The position numbers and the translations under genes were made by a program. The notes beneath the pieces are model-generated. The model made no database searches, had not been told where the DNA came from, and saw only the letters and a program-made list of their open reading frames with translations. From Terriglobia bacterium (lineage in GTDB: Bacteria; Acidobacteriota; Terriglobia; Acidiferrales; UBA7541): a stretch of 64,000 nt of DNA. Each line of letters starts with the position of its first letter. Positions within the stretch are counted from its first letter, which is position 1. The DNA lies in contig JAIQGC010000009.1 in the NCBI GenBank assembly GCA_020072805.1, positions 62,001 to 126,000 on the forward strand, read 5' to 3'. Positions 1 through 9,828 of this stretch are shown here, piece after piece.

Positions 1-1
1 T

Positions 2-901
2 CAGGCCATGCACAGCGGCTGCAATGAATACCTGGTGAAGCCCATCAACCGCGATCAACTCCTCAATGCTCTCGCTCGGGTCGGCGGCCGCAAAAAAGAA
101 AAGAAGGATCAGTTCAACGCCCAGATCCTCGCCTTCATCGGCGCCAAGGGCGGATGCGGCGTAACCACTCTGGTGACCCAGATGGGTGCTCTCCTCGCCA
201 AGACCTACTCCCGCAAAACCCTTCTGGTGGATCTCCATCCAGACTTCGGCGATGCCGCCCTCTACCTCGGATTGACCAAGTCCCGTTATCACTCCTTGGA
301 ACTCCTGGAAAACACCGACCGGCTGGATGCCGAACTTCTACAGGGCTTCATATCTCCCCACTCCAGCGGCTTGAGCCTGATCCCCGCGCCGGAAGGCAGC
401 GAGGCGGCGCGGCATGTCTCGCCCGGAGCGGTGGCCCATACGTTTGATTTTCTTCGGCTGCGCAGCGAATTTATTCTCGTCGATCTGCCGCCGGGGCTGA
501 ATGATCAGAACCTGGAGTTGCTTCAGTACTGCGACCAGCTCTACCTGGTCACCGTTGCGGAGGTCTCCGCGCTCCGCAACGTTACCAGGCTGGTCGACTA
601 TTTCACCCGCAAAGGCATGCCCCAGGACAAGCTGCGCGTGGTCCTCAACCGCCATCAGAAGAATTCCCCGATTTCCGATGCCCAGATCGAAAAAGCCATC
701 CGCCAGAAGATCCACTGGAAAGTTCCCAACCAGTACGCCCACGTCGTTAAGACCATCAACGAGGGCGATCCTCTCGCGCACCTTTCCCGTTCCGACGTCA
801 TGCGCAACCTCAGCGAATGGGCGGGGACGATCGGGCGCAAGCCGGGAACGGAATACAAAAAAGAGGAAAGTCACGGTCTTTTGGGTTTTTTGAACCGATG
901 A
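2..901 (+). CDS. cpaE: CpaE/TadZ-like pilus assembly ATPase, 5' end missing
   Basis: This is the C-terminal part of a receiver-plus-ParA/MinD ATPase protein of the Tad (Flp) pilus system, which positions the assembly machine at the membrane. The reading frame is open to the window edge, so the start lies upstream. The first visible residues (CNEYLVKPINRDQLLNAL) are the end of a receiver-like domain. The ATPase domain follows with a deviant P-loop, GAKGGCGVTT, then LLVDLHPDFGDAALYLGL and a FILVDLPPG segment. It is 27 bases upstream of cpaF in the same direction, as in tad operons. TadZ-type ATPases often have degenerate receiver domains, and the part that would show this is not in the window. 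Confidence 0.88.
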   Translation, partial: QAMHSGCNEYLVKPINRDQLLNALARVGGRKKEKKDQFNAQILAFIGAKGGCGVTTLVTQMGALLAKTYSRKTLLVDLHPDFGDAALYLGLTKSRYHSLELLENTDRLDAELLQGFISPHSSGLSLIPAPEGSEAARHVSPGAVAHTFDFLRLRSEFILVDLPPGLNDQNLELLQYCDQLYLVTVAEVSALRNVTRLVDYFTRKGMPQDKLRVVLNRHQKNSPISDAQIEKAIRQKIHWKVPNQYAHVVKTINEGDPLAHLSRSDVMRNLSEWAGTIGRKPGTEYKKEESHGLLGFLNR

Positions 902-928
902 GATTAGCTGTCTGCCAGGGGAGCCTTC

Positions 929-2287
929 ATGGGTGATTTCAACCAGGTCACGACGCCGGTGAACAATTCGAGCCCGTCCTCGCTCGGAAGCAATGCCCGC
1001 CGCGCCGGGCTCAACTTTGCCGCCTATCAGGAATTGAAATCCACGGTCCATCGGGATCTCCTGAGCCGCGTGGACCTGGAAAAAATCGCCACCGCCCGGG
1101 ACGGGCGCATCCGCGGCCAGGTTCTGGCCGTCATTCAGGACCTCGTCTCCAATCTCAAGACGCCCATGAGCGGCCCCGAGAAGGAGCGCCTGTGCCTGGA
1201 GGTTTTGGACGAAGTCTTCGGCCTGGGGCCGCTCGAACCGCTGTTGCAAGACCCCACCATCAACGACATCCTGGTCAACGGCCACAAGCACGTGTACGTG
1301 GAGCGCGCCGGCATCCTCGAAGAAACCAAGATTATGTTCAAGGATGATGCGCACCTCATGCACATCATCGACAAGATCGTTTCCGCCGTCGGCCGCCGCG
1401 TGGACGATTCTTCCCCAATGGTGGACGCCCGCCTGCCGGATGGCTCGCGCGTCAACGTCATCATTCCTCCCCTGGCCGTTGATGGCCCGCATCTCTCCAT
1501 TCGCCGCTTCGGCCATGTCCCCTTGACTGACGAGGACCTCCTCGCCAACAAGACCCTCACTCGGCCCATGCTCGAACTGATCAAGGGCGCCGTGCAGTCG
1601 CGCATCAATATCGTCATCTCCGGCGGAACCGGAGCCGGCAAGACCACCCTGCTGAACGTTCTTTCCGGTTATATTTCCGACCGCGAGCGCATTGTCACCA
1701 TCGAAGACTCCGCTGAGTTGCAGCTCAAGCAGCGCCACGTGGTGCGCCTCGAGTGCCGCCCCGCCAACGTGGAAGGCAAGGGCACCTTCATGCAGCGCCA
1801 ACTGCTGATCAACAGCCTGCGCATGCGCCCCAACCGCATCATCGTCGGCGAAGTGCGCGGCGAGGAGGCTCTGGACATGCTCCAGGCCATGAATACCGGT
1901 CACGACGGCTCCCTCACCACCATTCACGCCAACAGTCCCCGCGACGCCATCGCCCGCATGGAAACCATGGCCATGATGGCCAGCCTGAATCTCCCCGAAA
2001 ACGCCATTCGCCGCCAGATTGCTTCGGCCATCAGCATCGTCATCCAGATCTCGCGTTTCAGTGACGGCACCCGCCGCGTAACCCATCTCACTGAGATCAC
2101 CGGCATGGACGACGATATTGTCAGCATGCAGGACGTGTTTGTGTTCCAAAAACAGGGGATCACCCCCGAGGGGAAGGTCACCGGGACGTTTACCCCCACG
2201 GGCATCCGCCCCAAATTTGCTGAACAATTGAAGGCCTCCGGCATCAACCTGCCGGCGTCCTTCTTTGAACATTCCATGAGTGTCTGA
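929..2287 (+). CDS. cpaF: Tad/Flp pilus secretion ATPase CpaF (TadA)
   Basis: Hexameric type II/IV secretion ATPase that powers Flp pilus assembly at the cytoplasmic face of the inner membrane. At 452 residues it has the usual family length. An N-terminal helical region (to about residue 100) precedes the conserved block [16 protein letters not shown]. The Walker A motif GGTGAGKTT is near residue 232. The Asp box region [12 protein letters not shown], a Walker B-like [15 protein letters not shown] and the His box [13 protein letters not shown] follow in canonical order. ATG 929 is preceded by a strong AGGGGAG ribosome site. The gene sits between the cpaE fragment and tadB. Confidence 0.96.
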   Translation: MGDFNQVTTPVNNSSPSSLGSNARRAGLNFAAYQELKSTVHRDLLSRVDLEKIATARDGRIRGQVLAVIQDLVSNLKTPMSGPEKERLCLEVLDEVFGLGPLEPLLQDPTINDILVNGHKHVYVERAGILEETKIMFKDDAHLMHIIDKIVSAVGRRVDDSSPMVDARLPDGSRVNVIIPPLAVDGPHLSIRRFGHVPLTDEDLLANKTLTRPMLELIKGAVQSRINIVISGGTGAGKTTLLNVLSGYISDRERIVTIEDSAELQLKQRHVVRLECRPANVEGKGTFMQRQLLINSLRMRPNRIIVGEVRGEEALDMLQAMNTGHDGSLTTIHANSPRDAIARMETMAMMASLNLPENAIRRQIASAISIVIQISRFSDGTRRVTHLTEITGMDDDIVSMQDVFVFQKQGITPEGKVTGTFTPTGIRPKFAEQLKASGINLPASFFEHSMSV

Positions 2288-2302
2288 GGCCGGGAGAACC
2301 AC

Positions 2303-3259
2303 ATGTCACCCATGCTTCTATTCGCCCTGCTCCTGCTGCTGACCTTTGCGGCTCTCCTTTTCTTCCTGAAGCCGACGCGGGAAGAATCCGCCGTGCAACG
2401 CCATCTGAAGGAGATTGAAGTCACTCGCGTGGAAGACCTCGGCGGCGCGACCATCCTTAAGCGCGAGCCCTTCAGCTCCATCCCCTGGCTTGATGACCTC
2501 CTGCGCCGGGCTCCCGGAACCTGGTCCCTCATGCGCCTGCTGAAGCAGGCCGGCAGTCCCTGGCGCGTCAGCACCGTCATCACCCTGTCGCTGCTGGCTT
2601 TTTTCCTGGTCTGGCAGGTGGCCTATCTGATGCTGTCCCGTCTCGGACTGAGCGCCGTCCCGGGGGTGGCCGCTTCCTTCTCCCCCTTCCTCTATCTCTT
2701 GATTCTGCGCGATGCCCGCTTCCGGCGCTGCGACGCGCTGCTGCCGGAGGCCGTAGACCTCATGGCCCGGGCCTTGCGCGCCGGACACGCCGTTACGGCA
2801 GCGCTGGAAATGGTCGGCCAGGAAATTGCCGAACCTCTCGCCGGAGAATTCCGCACCGTTCATGAGGAGCAGAGTTTCGGTCTCCCCATGCGCGAAGCCA
2901 TCCTCAATCTGGCCGACCGCCTGCCCCGCGACGACGTGCGCTTCCTGGCTACCGCCATTCTCGTCCAGAAGGAAACGGGCGGAAACCTCGCGCAAATTCT
3001 CGACAAAACCGCCGCGGTCATGCGCGAACGCGTCCGCTTGCGCGGCCAGTTGCGCATTTACACCGCCCAAGGGCGCTTGACCGGATGGATTCTCAGTTTC
3101 ATGCCCTTTGTCATGTTTGCGCTGATCAGCATGATCAATCACGACTACGAAAGCATTTTGTTCACCGACCCTCTGGGCATCCGCGTGGTGATTGCCGGTC
3201 TGATCATGATGGTCCTTGGCGTTCTGGCCATCCGCAGGATCATCGACATAAAGGTCTGA
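2303..3259 (+). CDS. tadB: Tad pilus inner-membrane platform protein TadB
   Basis: Type II secretion F-like (T2SSF) membrane protein forming half of the Tad pilus platform. It is 318 residues long with an N-terminal membrane segment (about 3-22), a central hydrophobic pair (about 90-140) and a C-terminal hairpin (about 260-310). The cytoplasmic T2SSF core between them contains the family-typical LPEAVDLMARALRAGHAV stretch and a QKETGGNLAQILDKTA motif. GGGAG precedes ATG 2303. It starts 15 bases after cpaF and ends 4 bases before tadC, so co-translation is likely. Confidence 0.94.
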   Translation: MSPMLLFALLLLLTFAALLFFLKPTREESAVQRHLKEIEVTRVEDLGGATILKREPFSSIPWLDDLLRRAPGTWSLMRLLKQAGSPWRVSTVITLSLLAFFLVWQVAYLMLSRLGLSAVPGVAASFSPFLYLLILRDARFRRCDALLPEAVDLMARALRAGHAVTAALEMVGQEIAEPLAGEFRTVHEEQSFGLPMREAILNLADRLPRDDVRFLATAILVQKETGGNLAQILDKTAAVMRERVRLRGQLRIYTAQGRLTGWILSFMPFVMFALISMINHDYESILFTDPLGIRVVIAGLIMMVLGVLAIRRIIDIKV

Positions 3260-3263
3260 ACCT

Positions 3264-4175
3264 ATGGAACTGACCGCCACACTCGCCGGCTTAGTTCTCT
3301 TCCTGGGAATCTTCCTGGTCGCCTTCCTGGTGCTCGTGCGTCCCTCGGCGGAAAGCGCCTTACTGGAAAAGGTAACGCAACAGTCCCGCCGTGAGGAGGC
3401 CGCCGCCGCTCAGAGCATCCCTTCTTTTCTCAGCGTCGACCAACTAGCCAAGCCTTTCTCTTTCTTCCGCCGCCTTTTCTCCGCGGAACCCGACGCCACG
3501 CTTGTTCGCCGGCTTATGCTGGCCGGCTACCGCAAATCCGCTCATGCCGATCTCTTCCTCGGCGCCCGCCTGGCACTTCCCGCATTCCTGGGATTCGCCG
3601 TCGCCTTTCTGGTCAGCGAGAACACCCTGCTATTTTTCATTCTGGCTCTCGTTCTGGGTTTCTTTGCCCCGGATTTCTGGCTCTCTCATGCCGTCAACGC
3701 CAGGCGCGACCGCATCCGCTTCAGTCTCCCCGACGGCCTGGACCTGCTGGCCATCTGCATGGAAGCCGGACTGGGGCTGGATCAGGCCATCGTGCGAGTC
3801 GGGCAGGAACTCCGCCTGAGCCATCGCGAATTGAGTGAAGAACTGCTGCAGATCAATCTCGAGCAGCGCGCCGGTTCCCCGCGCATTACCGCCTGGAAGG
3901 ACTTCGCCGACCGCGCCAATGTGGAAAGTGTCCGCTCTTTCGTGGCCATGCTCATCCAGACCGACCGCTTTGGAACTCCTATTTCCAAATCCTTGAGCGT
4001 TTTTTCCGACAGCCTGCGCACCCAGCGGAGGCAGCAGGCCGAAGAAATTGCCGCAAAGACAACGATCAAACTCGTGCCTCCCCTGGTGTTTTTTATTTTT
4101 CCGGCGATTTTTATCGTCACGGTGGCGCCCGCGGTCATCACCGTCATGCGCAACATGGCGCGTTTAGGACAATGA
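3264..4175 (+). CDS. tadC: Tad pilus inner-membrane platform protein TadC
   Basis: Second T2SSF-domain platform protein, paralogous to tadB and 303 residues long. A signal-anchor-like segment (about 7-27) is followed by a hydrophobic pair (about 95-135). The T2SSF core carries LPDGLDLLAICMEAGLGLDQAI, which is typical of TadC. A C-terminal membrane segment (LVPPLVFFIFPAIFIVTVAPAV) ends the protein. The order cpaE-cpaF-tadB-tadC matches classical tad loci. No pilin, prepilin peptidase or secretin gene is visible downstream; those would be upstream of the window or elsewhere. Confidence 0.94.
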   Translation: MELTATLAGLVLFLGIFLVAFLVLVRPSAESALLEKVTQQSRREEAAAAQSIPSFLSVDQLAKPFSFFRRLFSAEPDATLVRRLMLAGYRKSAHADLFLGARLALPAFLGFAVAFLVSENTLLFFILALVLGFFAPDFWLSHAVNARRDRIRFSLPDGLDLLAICMEAGLGLDQAIVRVGQELRLSHRELSEELLQINLEQRAGSPRITAWKDFADRANVESVRSFVAMLIQTDRFGTPISKSLSVFSDSLRTQRRQQAEEIAAKTTIKLVPPLVFFIFPAIFIVTVAPAVITVMRNMARLGQ

Positions 4176-4207
4176 GCTTGCAACAACATTTTACGGAGAG
4201 GTAAACT

Positions 4208-4306
4208 ATGGACAACGTTACTTTGATTCGCGTGATTTCGGGGCTGCTGGCCGTGGCTGTTTTGGCGATCCTGATCTATCGCATGAGGATGAAGGCTCCC
4301 AAGTAA
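4208..4306 (+). CDS. 32-residue membrane microprotein, copy 1
   Basis: Tiny reading frame starting MDNVTLIRVISGLLAVAVL and ending in a basic tail RMRMKAPK. It has a single predicted membrane helix at about residues 6-24, with a short acidic N-terminus and a positively charged C-terminus, so the tail probably faces the cytoplasm. A GGAGAGG ribosome site lies just upstream of ATG 4208. It starts 32 bases after tadC and is followed by a near-identical copy at 4339. Conservation of the protein, with synonymous differences between the copies, supports real coding. No function is recognised. Association with Tad pilus assembly is inferred only from position. Confidence 0.72.
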   Translation: MDNVTLIRVISGLLAVAVLAILIYRMRMKAPK

Positions 4307-4338
4307 GGCGGGCAACCCCCGCAAAGGAGAAGCACAAC

Positions 4339-4437
4339 ATGGACAACGTTACACTAATCCGCGTGATATCCGGCGTGCTCGCTGTGGCCGTGCTCTGCAT
4401 CCTGATCTACCGGATGAAAAAGACTGCTCCGAAGTAG
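4339..4437 (+). CDS. 32-residue membrane microprotein, copy 2
   Basis: Tandem paralogue of the microprotein at 4208, of the same length, with 26 of 32 residues identical by my count. It starts MDNVTLIRVISGVLAVAVLC and ends RMKKTAPK. Substitutions are conservative and mostly in the tail. Many codons differ silently (for example ACT/ACA, TTG/CTA, ATT/ATC), which indicates selection on the peptide. An AAGGAG ribosome site lies 9 bases before ATG 4339. The stop codon abuts an in-frame ATG of the next gene at 4438. Confidence 0.72.
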   Translation: MDNVTLIRVISGVLAVAVLCILIYRMKKTAPK

Positions 4438-4476
4438 ATGGCCCTTGGCCGGGCAGGCCGGAAAGAAGAGTTCGTA

Positions 4477-4911
4477 ATGTCTGAAAAAGGCCGCGATGTG
4501 TTTGTGTACAACCGGACGAAAGAGACCTTTTTGGCCTTTCGCGTTCAGGTGGCCGATTCATTCCTCAGCCGCTTGATCGGGCTGCTGGGCAGAAGATCGC
4601 TCCAACCCGACAGCGGCGTGTGGATTGTCCCGGCGAACGCGATTCACACCATTGGCATGCTCTTTTCCTTTGACCTGGTGCTGATCGACAAGGAATTCAA
4701 AGTCGTGGGCCTGCGCGAACTCGTCCGGCCTTTTTCCGTCACGCGTCCCAATCTCCGCGCCGAGAGCGTGATCGAGCTCCCCGCGCACACCGTCTTCAAG
4801 AGCCGCACGGAAATCGGCGATCAATTGCTCATTGAACGTTACGGAGCCAAGCATCTTCCCAAACCGCCCGCCGAAACGCTCGAGGCCGAACTGACTCACC
4901 AGGGCTCTTGA
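4477..4911 (+). CDS. DUF192 family protein
   Basis: Small beta-rich DUF192 protein, 144 residues from ATG 4477. The family core is visible: SRLIGLLGRRSL, then a GVWIVPANAIHTIGMLFSFDLVLID block and VVGLRELVRPFSV. The family has no agreed function, but it is often encoded next to tad or type II secretion genes, as here. The start at 4477 is chosen because GGAAAGAAG lies just upstream. An in-frame ATG at 4438 directly abuts the preceding stop codon and would add 13 residues. No signal peptide is evident. Confidence 0.85.
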   Translation: MSEKGRDVFVYNRTKETFLAFRVQVADSFLSRLIGLLGRRSLQPDSGVWIVPANAIHTIGMLFSFDLVLIDKEFKVVGLRELVRPFSVTRPNLRAESVIELPAHTVFKSRTEIGDQLLIERYGAKHLPKPPAETLEAELTHQGS

Positions 4912-5034
4912 CGCGTTTCCCTGCTCCCCGCGCTGGTGCGGCGCTGTGCCCAAGACAGCCTTCACCCTGCGCTGCAAACGATGTACTCTATCCCGGTGAT
5001 TCGAAACATATTCAGCATGCCCGAAGGAGTCCCT

Positions 5035-7257
5035 GTGAATACCAAGGTTCTCGATCGCCGCGCTTTTCTTCGCGTGTCCGCCTTGAGTGGCGGGGGAGTT
5101 TTGCTGGCCTACTATGTCGAACCGGTTGCGCAAGCGTTCGCGCCGGGCCCGCAAGGAGCGCCCTTGGCGACATTTGCAGCCAGCGCCTTCATCCGCATCC
5201 TGCCGGATGGCTCCGTGACCATCATGGCCAAGAACCCCGAGATTGGGCAGGGCGTAAAGACCCACCTGCCGATGATCATCGCCGAAGAACTGGACGTTGA
5301 CTGGAAGGACGTGCGCATCGAGCAGGCTGATCTGGATGAATCAAAATATGGTCCGCAACGCGCCGGGGGAAGCACGGCCACGCCCATCAACTGGGATCCC
5401 CTGCGGCAGGTGGGCGCCGCCGGGAGAAAATTATTCGTGATGGCGGCGGCGCAGACCTGGGGAGTGCCCGAGGCCGAGTGCCAGACGGCGTCGGGGCGCG
5501 TGATGCATTTGCTCAGCAAGCGCAGCGCACGCTACGGCCAACTGGCGGCCACGGCGGCCACGCTGACTCCGCCTGATCTCAATACCGTCCCGCTCAAGGA
5601 TCCCAAGGATTACAAAATCATCGGGCAGCCCACGCCGGGCGTGGACAACGCCCGCATTGTGGCCGGGCAGCCGGTGCACAGCATCGACTTCCGCGTGCCG
5701 GGCATGCTGTGGGCCGCGTATGAAAAATGCCCCGTCTTCGCGGGAAAGGTATTGAGCGCCAATGTGGAGGAGATCAAGGCCCTGCCGGGGGTGCGGCATG
5801 CCTTCGTGATCGAGGGCACGCAGGAATTGCTCGGGCTGCACCCCGGCGTAGCCATTGTCGCCGACAGTTGGTGGCAGGCGCAGATGGCGCGAAGGAAGTT
5901 GCAGGTGAAGTGGGACGAGGGGCCGGTCGCGGAACAGAGCAGCGCAGGCTTTGCGCGACGCGCCGAAGAAATTTCGCGGCAAGCGCCGGCTTTTGCTCTG
6001 CGCAGCGATGGCGACAGTGACGCGGCCTTGCAGTCCGCCGCGAAGGTCGTCGAAGGGGCTTACGCTTACCCGTTCATCGCGCATGCGCCGCTCGAACCGG
6101 AAAACTGCCTGGCGCATTACCAGGACGGCAAAATCGAGTTCTGGTCGCCGAGCCAGACGCCGGAATCCGGCCGCCAGCAGGTCGCCAAGATGCTGGGCAT
6201 TCCCCCGGGCAAAATCACCATCCACCTCATGCGCGCCGGGGGCGGATTCGGCCGGCGCCTGACGAATGACTACATGCTGGAGGTTGCGGCCATCGCCAAA
6301 GTCGTGGGCGTTCCGGTCAAACTCCTGTGGACGCGCCAGGATGATTTTCACCACGATCACTACCGCCCGGCGGGATTTCATTTCATCAAAGGCGGACTGG
6401 ACGCTTCGGGCAAACTCATCGCCTGGCGAAATCATTTCGTGAGTTTTGGCGAAGGCCGGGAGTTTGCTCCGCACGCTTTCATTCCTGCCAACGAGTTCCC
6501 GGGAACCTTCCTGCCGAACTTCCTGTTCGCGGCCACGCTGATGCCCCTGCGCGTGCCCACGTACGCCCTGCGCGCTCCCCGTAGCAATGCCTACTCCTGG
6601 GTGTTTCAATCGTTCATCGACGAACTGGCGCACGCGGCGGGAAAGGATCCAGTCCAGTTCCGACTGGAGTTGTTAAGCCAGCCGCGCGTGGCCAATCCTA
6701 ATGTGAAGCCCGATCCTTTCTCCTTCGACCTCGACGCTGCCCGCATGCGCGGCGTTCTGGAATTCGTGGCGGAGAAGTCCGCCTGGGGCTCGCGCAAGCT
6801 GCCGAAGGACACCGGGCTGGGCGTGGCCTTTCAATTCTCTCACCGCGGTTACTTTGCCGAGGTGGCCGAGGTTCGCGTGGACGCCAACGGCGGAGTCAAA
6901 GTGAACAAGGTTTGGGTGGCCGGCGACATCGGCAGCCAGATCATCAATCCCAGCAACGCGGTGAATATGGTGCAGGGTGCGGTCATCGAAGGGCTGAGCT
7001 CGGTCATGAGTTACGAAATTACGATTGACCGCGGCCGCGCCCTGCAAAGCAATTTCCACGAATACAAGCCCGTGCGCATGCACCAGACGCCCGCGGATAT
7101 CGAAGTGCACTTTCTGCGCACGAACAATCCGCCCACCGGACTGGGCGAACCGGCCCTGCCACCGGTCCTGGCCGCCGTATGCAACGCGATTTATGCCGTG
7201 ACGGGGAAGCGAATCCGCTCGCTGCCGCTCGCCAAACATGGATTCCGCTGGGCATAA
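5035..7257 (+). CDS. Xanthine dehydrogenase-family molybdopterin-binding subunit (IorB-like), Tat-exported
   Basis: Large catalytic subunit of the molybdenum hydroxylase family, most like isoquinoline 1-oxidoreductase beta subunits and aldehyde dehydrogenases, 740 residues. A twin-arginine signal ([15 protein letters not shown], about residues 7-21) indicates periplasmic export with cofactor already bound. Molybdopterin-binding motifs include GGGFGRRL near 401 and the terminal [10 protein letters not shown], whose Glu is the usual catalytic base. GTG 5035 is chosen because AAGGAG lies 7 bases upstream and the Tat motif falls at the right distance. Longer frames from ATG 4936 or 4981 are possible but would bury the signal. 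The usual small 2Fe-2S partner gene is absent from both sides. Confidence 0.87.
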   Translation: MNTKVLDRRAFLRVSALSGGGVLLAYYVEPVAQAFAPGPQGAPLATFAASAFIRILPDGSVTIMAKNPEIGQGVKTHLPMIIAEELDVDWKDVRIEQADLDESKYGPQRAGGSTATPINWDPLRQVGAAGRKLFVMAAAQTWGVPEAECQTASGRVMHLLSKRSARYGQLAATAATLTPPDLNTVPLKDPKDYKIIGQPTPGVDNARIVAGQPVHSIDFRVPGMLWAAYEKCPVFAGKVLSANVEEIKALPGVRHAFVIEGTQELLGLHPGVAIVADSWWQAQMARRKLQVKWDEGPVAEQSSAGFARRAEEISRQAPAFALRSDGDSDAALQSAAKVVEGAYAYPFIAHAPLEPENCLAHYQDGKIEFWSPSQTPESGRQQVAKMLGIPPGKITIHLMRAGGGFGRRLTNDYMLEVAAIAKVVGVPVKLLWTRQDDFHHDHYRPAGFHFIKGGLDASGKLIAWRNHFVSFGEGREFAPHAFIPANEFPGTFLPNFLFAATLMPLRVPTYALRAPRSNAYSWVFQSFIDELAHAAGKDPVQFRLELLSQPRVANPNVKPDPFSFDLDAARMRGVLEFVAEKSAWGSRKLPKDTGLGVAFQFSHRGYFAEVAEVRVDANGGVKVNKVWVAGDIGSQIINPSNAVNMVQGAVIEGLSSVMSYEITIDRGRALQSNFHEYKPVRMHQTPADIEVHFLRTNNPPTGLGEPALPPVLAAVCNAIYAVTGKRIRSLPLAKHGFRWA

Positions 7258-7288
7258 AAAAGACCGCGCCCGTCAGTGCCTGCACTGC

Positions 7289-7849
7289 TCACCGCGGCCA
7301 CGCATGACAGGTGACGCAAGCCGTCTTGGCATTGTGCTGCTGGTGGCAAGCGATGCAAACCCCCATCGTCGTTACGCTGGTGACCTCCGCCATGGCTTCC
7401 ATTTCAGAAACTGCCCCGTGGCACATCTCGCATTTCATGCCCGCTCCTAGATGCTGGCGATGGCTCCACGATACTCCCGGCAGAACGGAATAGACGCGCA
7501 CCCAGGGAATCGGCTTCGCGGACTTCGCAAATTCGGCCAGCTTCCGGATGGCCGGCTTGTTCTTTCCCACCGTGGCATGGCACTTCATGCACGTGCTGGT
7601 GGCCGCGAACATCATCAGTCTGCCGGGGTCGGGATTCGTATGGCAGAACTGGCACTGCAAGCCCATGGCCACGTGTGTTTTGTGACTATAGGGCAGAGGT
7701 TGCGTTGGAGCCGCGGACTTTAACGGGTTATCCGGCACCCTCTGCATGGCCGCCTGGGGCGGCGCGGCCTGCGGAGCCGCAACGTGGAAAGCCAGAAGCA
7801 GAAGAGCCACGGCCAATGGAGGAACAAACATTACCGATTGTTTTTTCAC
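7289..7849 (-). CDS. Exported pentahaem cytochrome c
   Basis: Periplasmic multihaem c-type cytochrome, 186 residues, resembling the class III/c7 group. It has an N-terminal signal peptide (about 1-30). Five CXXCH haem-attachment motifs follow: CQFCH, CMKCH, CEMCH, CIACH and CVTCH. Additional His residues (SHKTH, SHRQH) spaced as in c3/c7 proteins are likely distal axial ligands. The start is GTG 7849, supported by AGGAGGG just upstream. It is convergent with the molybdopterin oxidoreductase gene. Its partner is unknown; accepting electrons from a neighbouring periplasmic oxidase is an inference. Confidence 0.9.
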   Translation of the reverse strand: MKKQSVMFVPPLAVALLLLAFHVAAPQAAPPQAAMQRVPDNPLKSAAPTQPLPYSHKTHVAMGLQCQFCHTNPDPGRLMMFAATSTCMKCHATVGKNKPAIRKLAEFAKSAKPIPWVRVYSVLPGVSWSHRQHLGAGMKCEMCHGAVSEMEAMAEVTSVTTMGVCIACHQQHNAKTACVTCHAWPR

Positions 7850-7868
7850 AAGCCCTCCTCTGCGTTTT

Positions 7869-9539
7869 TCATTTCCTGCTCGTCTTCACTACTTCTTCGA
7901 TGCTGGTGCCAAAATCCTTGAGCATGACCATCGCCGCATTACGCCCTGGCGCTCCCGTGACCGAACCTCCCGGATGCGTTGTGGCTCCGGTTTGATATAA
8001 GCCGGGAATGGGCATGCGGTGTTGGGCCCAGCCGGGCATCGGGCGCAAAGCTCCGGACTGCGCCGGGCCCTGCGAACCGGCGTGAACCGCGCCGTGCCAG
8101 TTATGGGGATTCTGGCGTTCGATGTCGAGCGGGCTTTCCACGACTTTTGCGAGGATCTTATCGTCGGTCAGATTGGGCGAAAACTGGCGGAAGTACTTCA
8201 GATTTGCTTCGGAAACCTGCTCCTTGATTTCGTCCCAATGGTGCGGGCCTTCTTTCAGATCATAGGGCTGATAACCCAGAAGTTTGAGCGTGTGCATACC
8301 CGCAGGGGCTCGGGTCGGGTCCGCGACGCTGCAGCAGATCACATGCAGCGGCGGGTTCTCGATATTGGCCGCCCCGATGGCATAGTCGAATGCAAAACGG
8401 AGTGCCCGTTCGGGACCAGCCAATAAGCTGGCATGAACGGGCGAGAGAGTTCCGCCCGCAACGGAAAATTGGGGCGGTTCCGTGACTGCATAGTTTGTAA
8501 CAAAGACCTGACAATCCGCCTGCCACGATTCGACACCGTCAACAAAGTCTTGCCCCCACATCTCGCGGGGCGCCATATCCACCAGGTGTTTGATGTGGAT
8601 GGTCGAAAGTACCGCCTTTTCGCCGCGAAAGGAGCTGCCGTCCGCGCACTCCACACCCGTGCACTTGCCGTTCTCCACGATGAGCCGGACCACTGGCTTA
8701 TTTGTAAGGATCACGCCACCGTGGGCTTCGATCAGCCGCGCCAGCGCCTCCGCCAATTTTCCGGAGCCACCTTTGGGCAGGGGGCGGCCGGTGGTGAGCT
8801 GGTTGCACGACGCGTAGGCCAGCCTGCCGGTCATCGGATTTTGCGCGGGCTGGTTCGCCCATGGGCTTGTCAGCATGAACGCGCGGCAGTGGTCATCTTC
8901 GAAATTGTCGCGAATGATCTCCCACTGGGACATGGCCAGGCGGCGCTGCCAGAACTTGCCTTTGGAGTGCTCGGCTAAACGGTCGTTTAACGGTTTTCCG
9001 AAACCCACCGGCGAGAAAGCGACGGCCTGAAAAATGTGTTTAACCGATTCGTAGTCGGCATACATGCGCCGGTACATAGCCGCATCTCTTTTGGAAAACT
9101 TGGCGAACTCCGCGCAAGTTCGGTCCAGGTCGCGCCACTGGGTGAGATAGCTGCCGTCCGCAAAGGGCATGTGGATGATGGGATCGGGATCAATGTACTC
9201 CAGCCCATACTCGCGCAGGCCGAGTTCGTCATCCCGCAACAAGGGATTATCGTAGAGGCCGCTATGAGAAGACGAGCATGTGTCGTGTTTGAATCCGCGC
9301 AATGTAAATTCGGCGGTCTTGACTCCGCCGCCGACCTTGGGCCGACCATCGAGCACCAGGCAGCGATAGCCGGCTTTTGCCAGGTAAGCGGCAGTGATCA
9401 AACTATTGTGGCCGGCGCCGGCGACAACAATATCGAAATGATCGGCAGGAATTGCTTTCTGCCCCAACGAGAGGGATTTAACAGCCAAAGGCGCTAACGC
9501 TGCCACCTGTACAAATCCGCGCCGTGACATCGAGCTCAT
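7869..9539 (-). CDS. Tat-signal FAD-dependent oxidoreductase, phytoene desaturase/PYROXD2-like
   Basis: Flavoprotein of the CrtI/amine-oxidase type, 556 residues. A Tat-like signal (SRRGFVQVAALAPLAV) precedes the dinucleotide fold (DIVVAGAGHNSLITAAYLAKAG), then a second FAD contact (LDGRPKVGGGVKT). The C-terminal HPGGSVTGAPGRNAA segment is typical of CrtI-like desaturases. ATG 9539 has AGGAGG 6 bases upstream; a longer frame to 9569 exists. It ends 19 bases before the pentahaem cytochrome start on the same strand, so they likely form a two-gene unit. The substrate cannot be read from sequence, and there is no carotenoid gene nearby. Confidence 0.85.
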   Translation of the reverse strand: MSSMSRRGFVQVAALAPLAVKSLSLGQKAIPADHFDIVVAGAGHNSLITAAYLAKAGYRCLVLDGRPKVGGGVKTAEFTLRGFKHDTCSSSHSGLYDNPLLRDDELGLREYGLEYIDPDPIIHMPFADGSYLTQWRDLDRTCAEFAKFSKRDAAMYRRMYADYESVKHIFQAVAFSPVGFGKPLNDRLAEHSKGKFWQRRLAMSQWEIIRDNFEDDHCRAFMLTSPWANQPAQNPMTGRLAYASCNQLTTGRPLPKGGSGKLAEALARLIEAHGGVILTNKPVVRLIVENGKCTGVECADGSSFRGEKAVLSTIHIKHLVDMAPREMWGQDFVDGVESWQADCQVFVTNYAVTEPPQFSVAGGTLSPVHASLLAGPERALRFAFDYAIGAANIENPPLHVICCSVADPTRAPAGMHTLKLLGYQPYDLKEGPHHWDEIKEQVSEANLKYFRQFSPNLTDDKILAKVVESPLDIERQNPHNWHGAVHAGSQGPAQSGALRPMPGWAQHRMPIPGLYQTGATTHPGGSVTGAPGRNAAMVMLKDFGTSIEEVVKTSRK

Positions 9540-9828
9540 CCGATCCCTCCTGTTCAGCGCACAAATCACGCAACTGTGGTTTGCAGACTATCATTTCCAC
9601 GGAGTTCGGGGAAAATACATTTGGCAGCACGGATCCCGGATTTACGGGACATGCTCTCCTACAAGCGGTGTTCAATTTCATGCCGCGCGGCTGCGATCGC
9701 CCAACCCTGGACGAACATTCCGAAATCGTGCGATGATGCCGGTCACATTGCGGTGTGCAATACTAGCGCAGCATAGGGACCATCCCAACAGTTCGCGCGG
9801 CGGGGATGCTCTCGTTCAGGGGAAATCC

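Noticed and set aside
338-2302. Long minus-strand open frame of about 650 codons opposite cpaE/cpaF
   Set aside because: It is antisense to well-recognised genes, has the Gly/Asp/His-rich composition of GC-skewed shadow frames, and matches no family.
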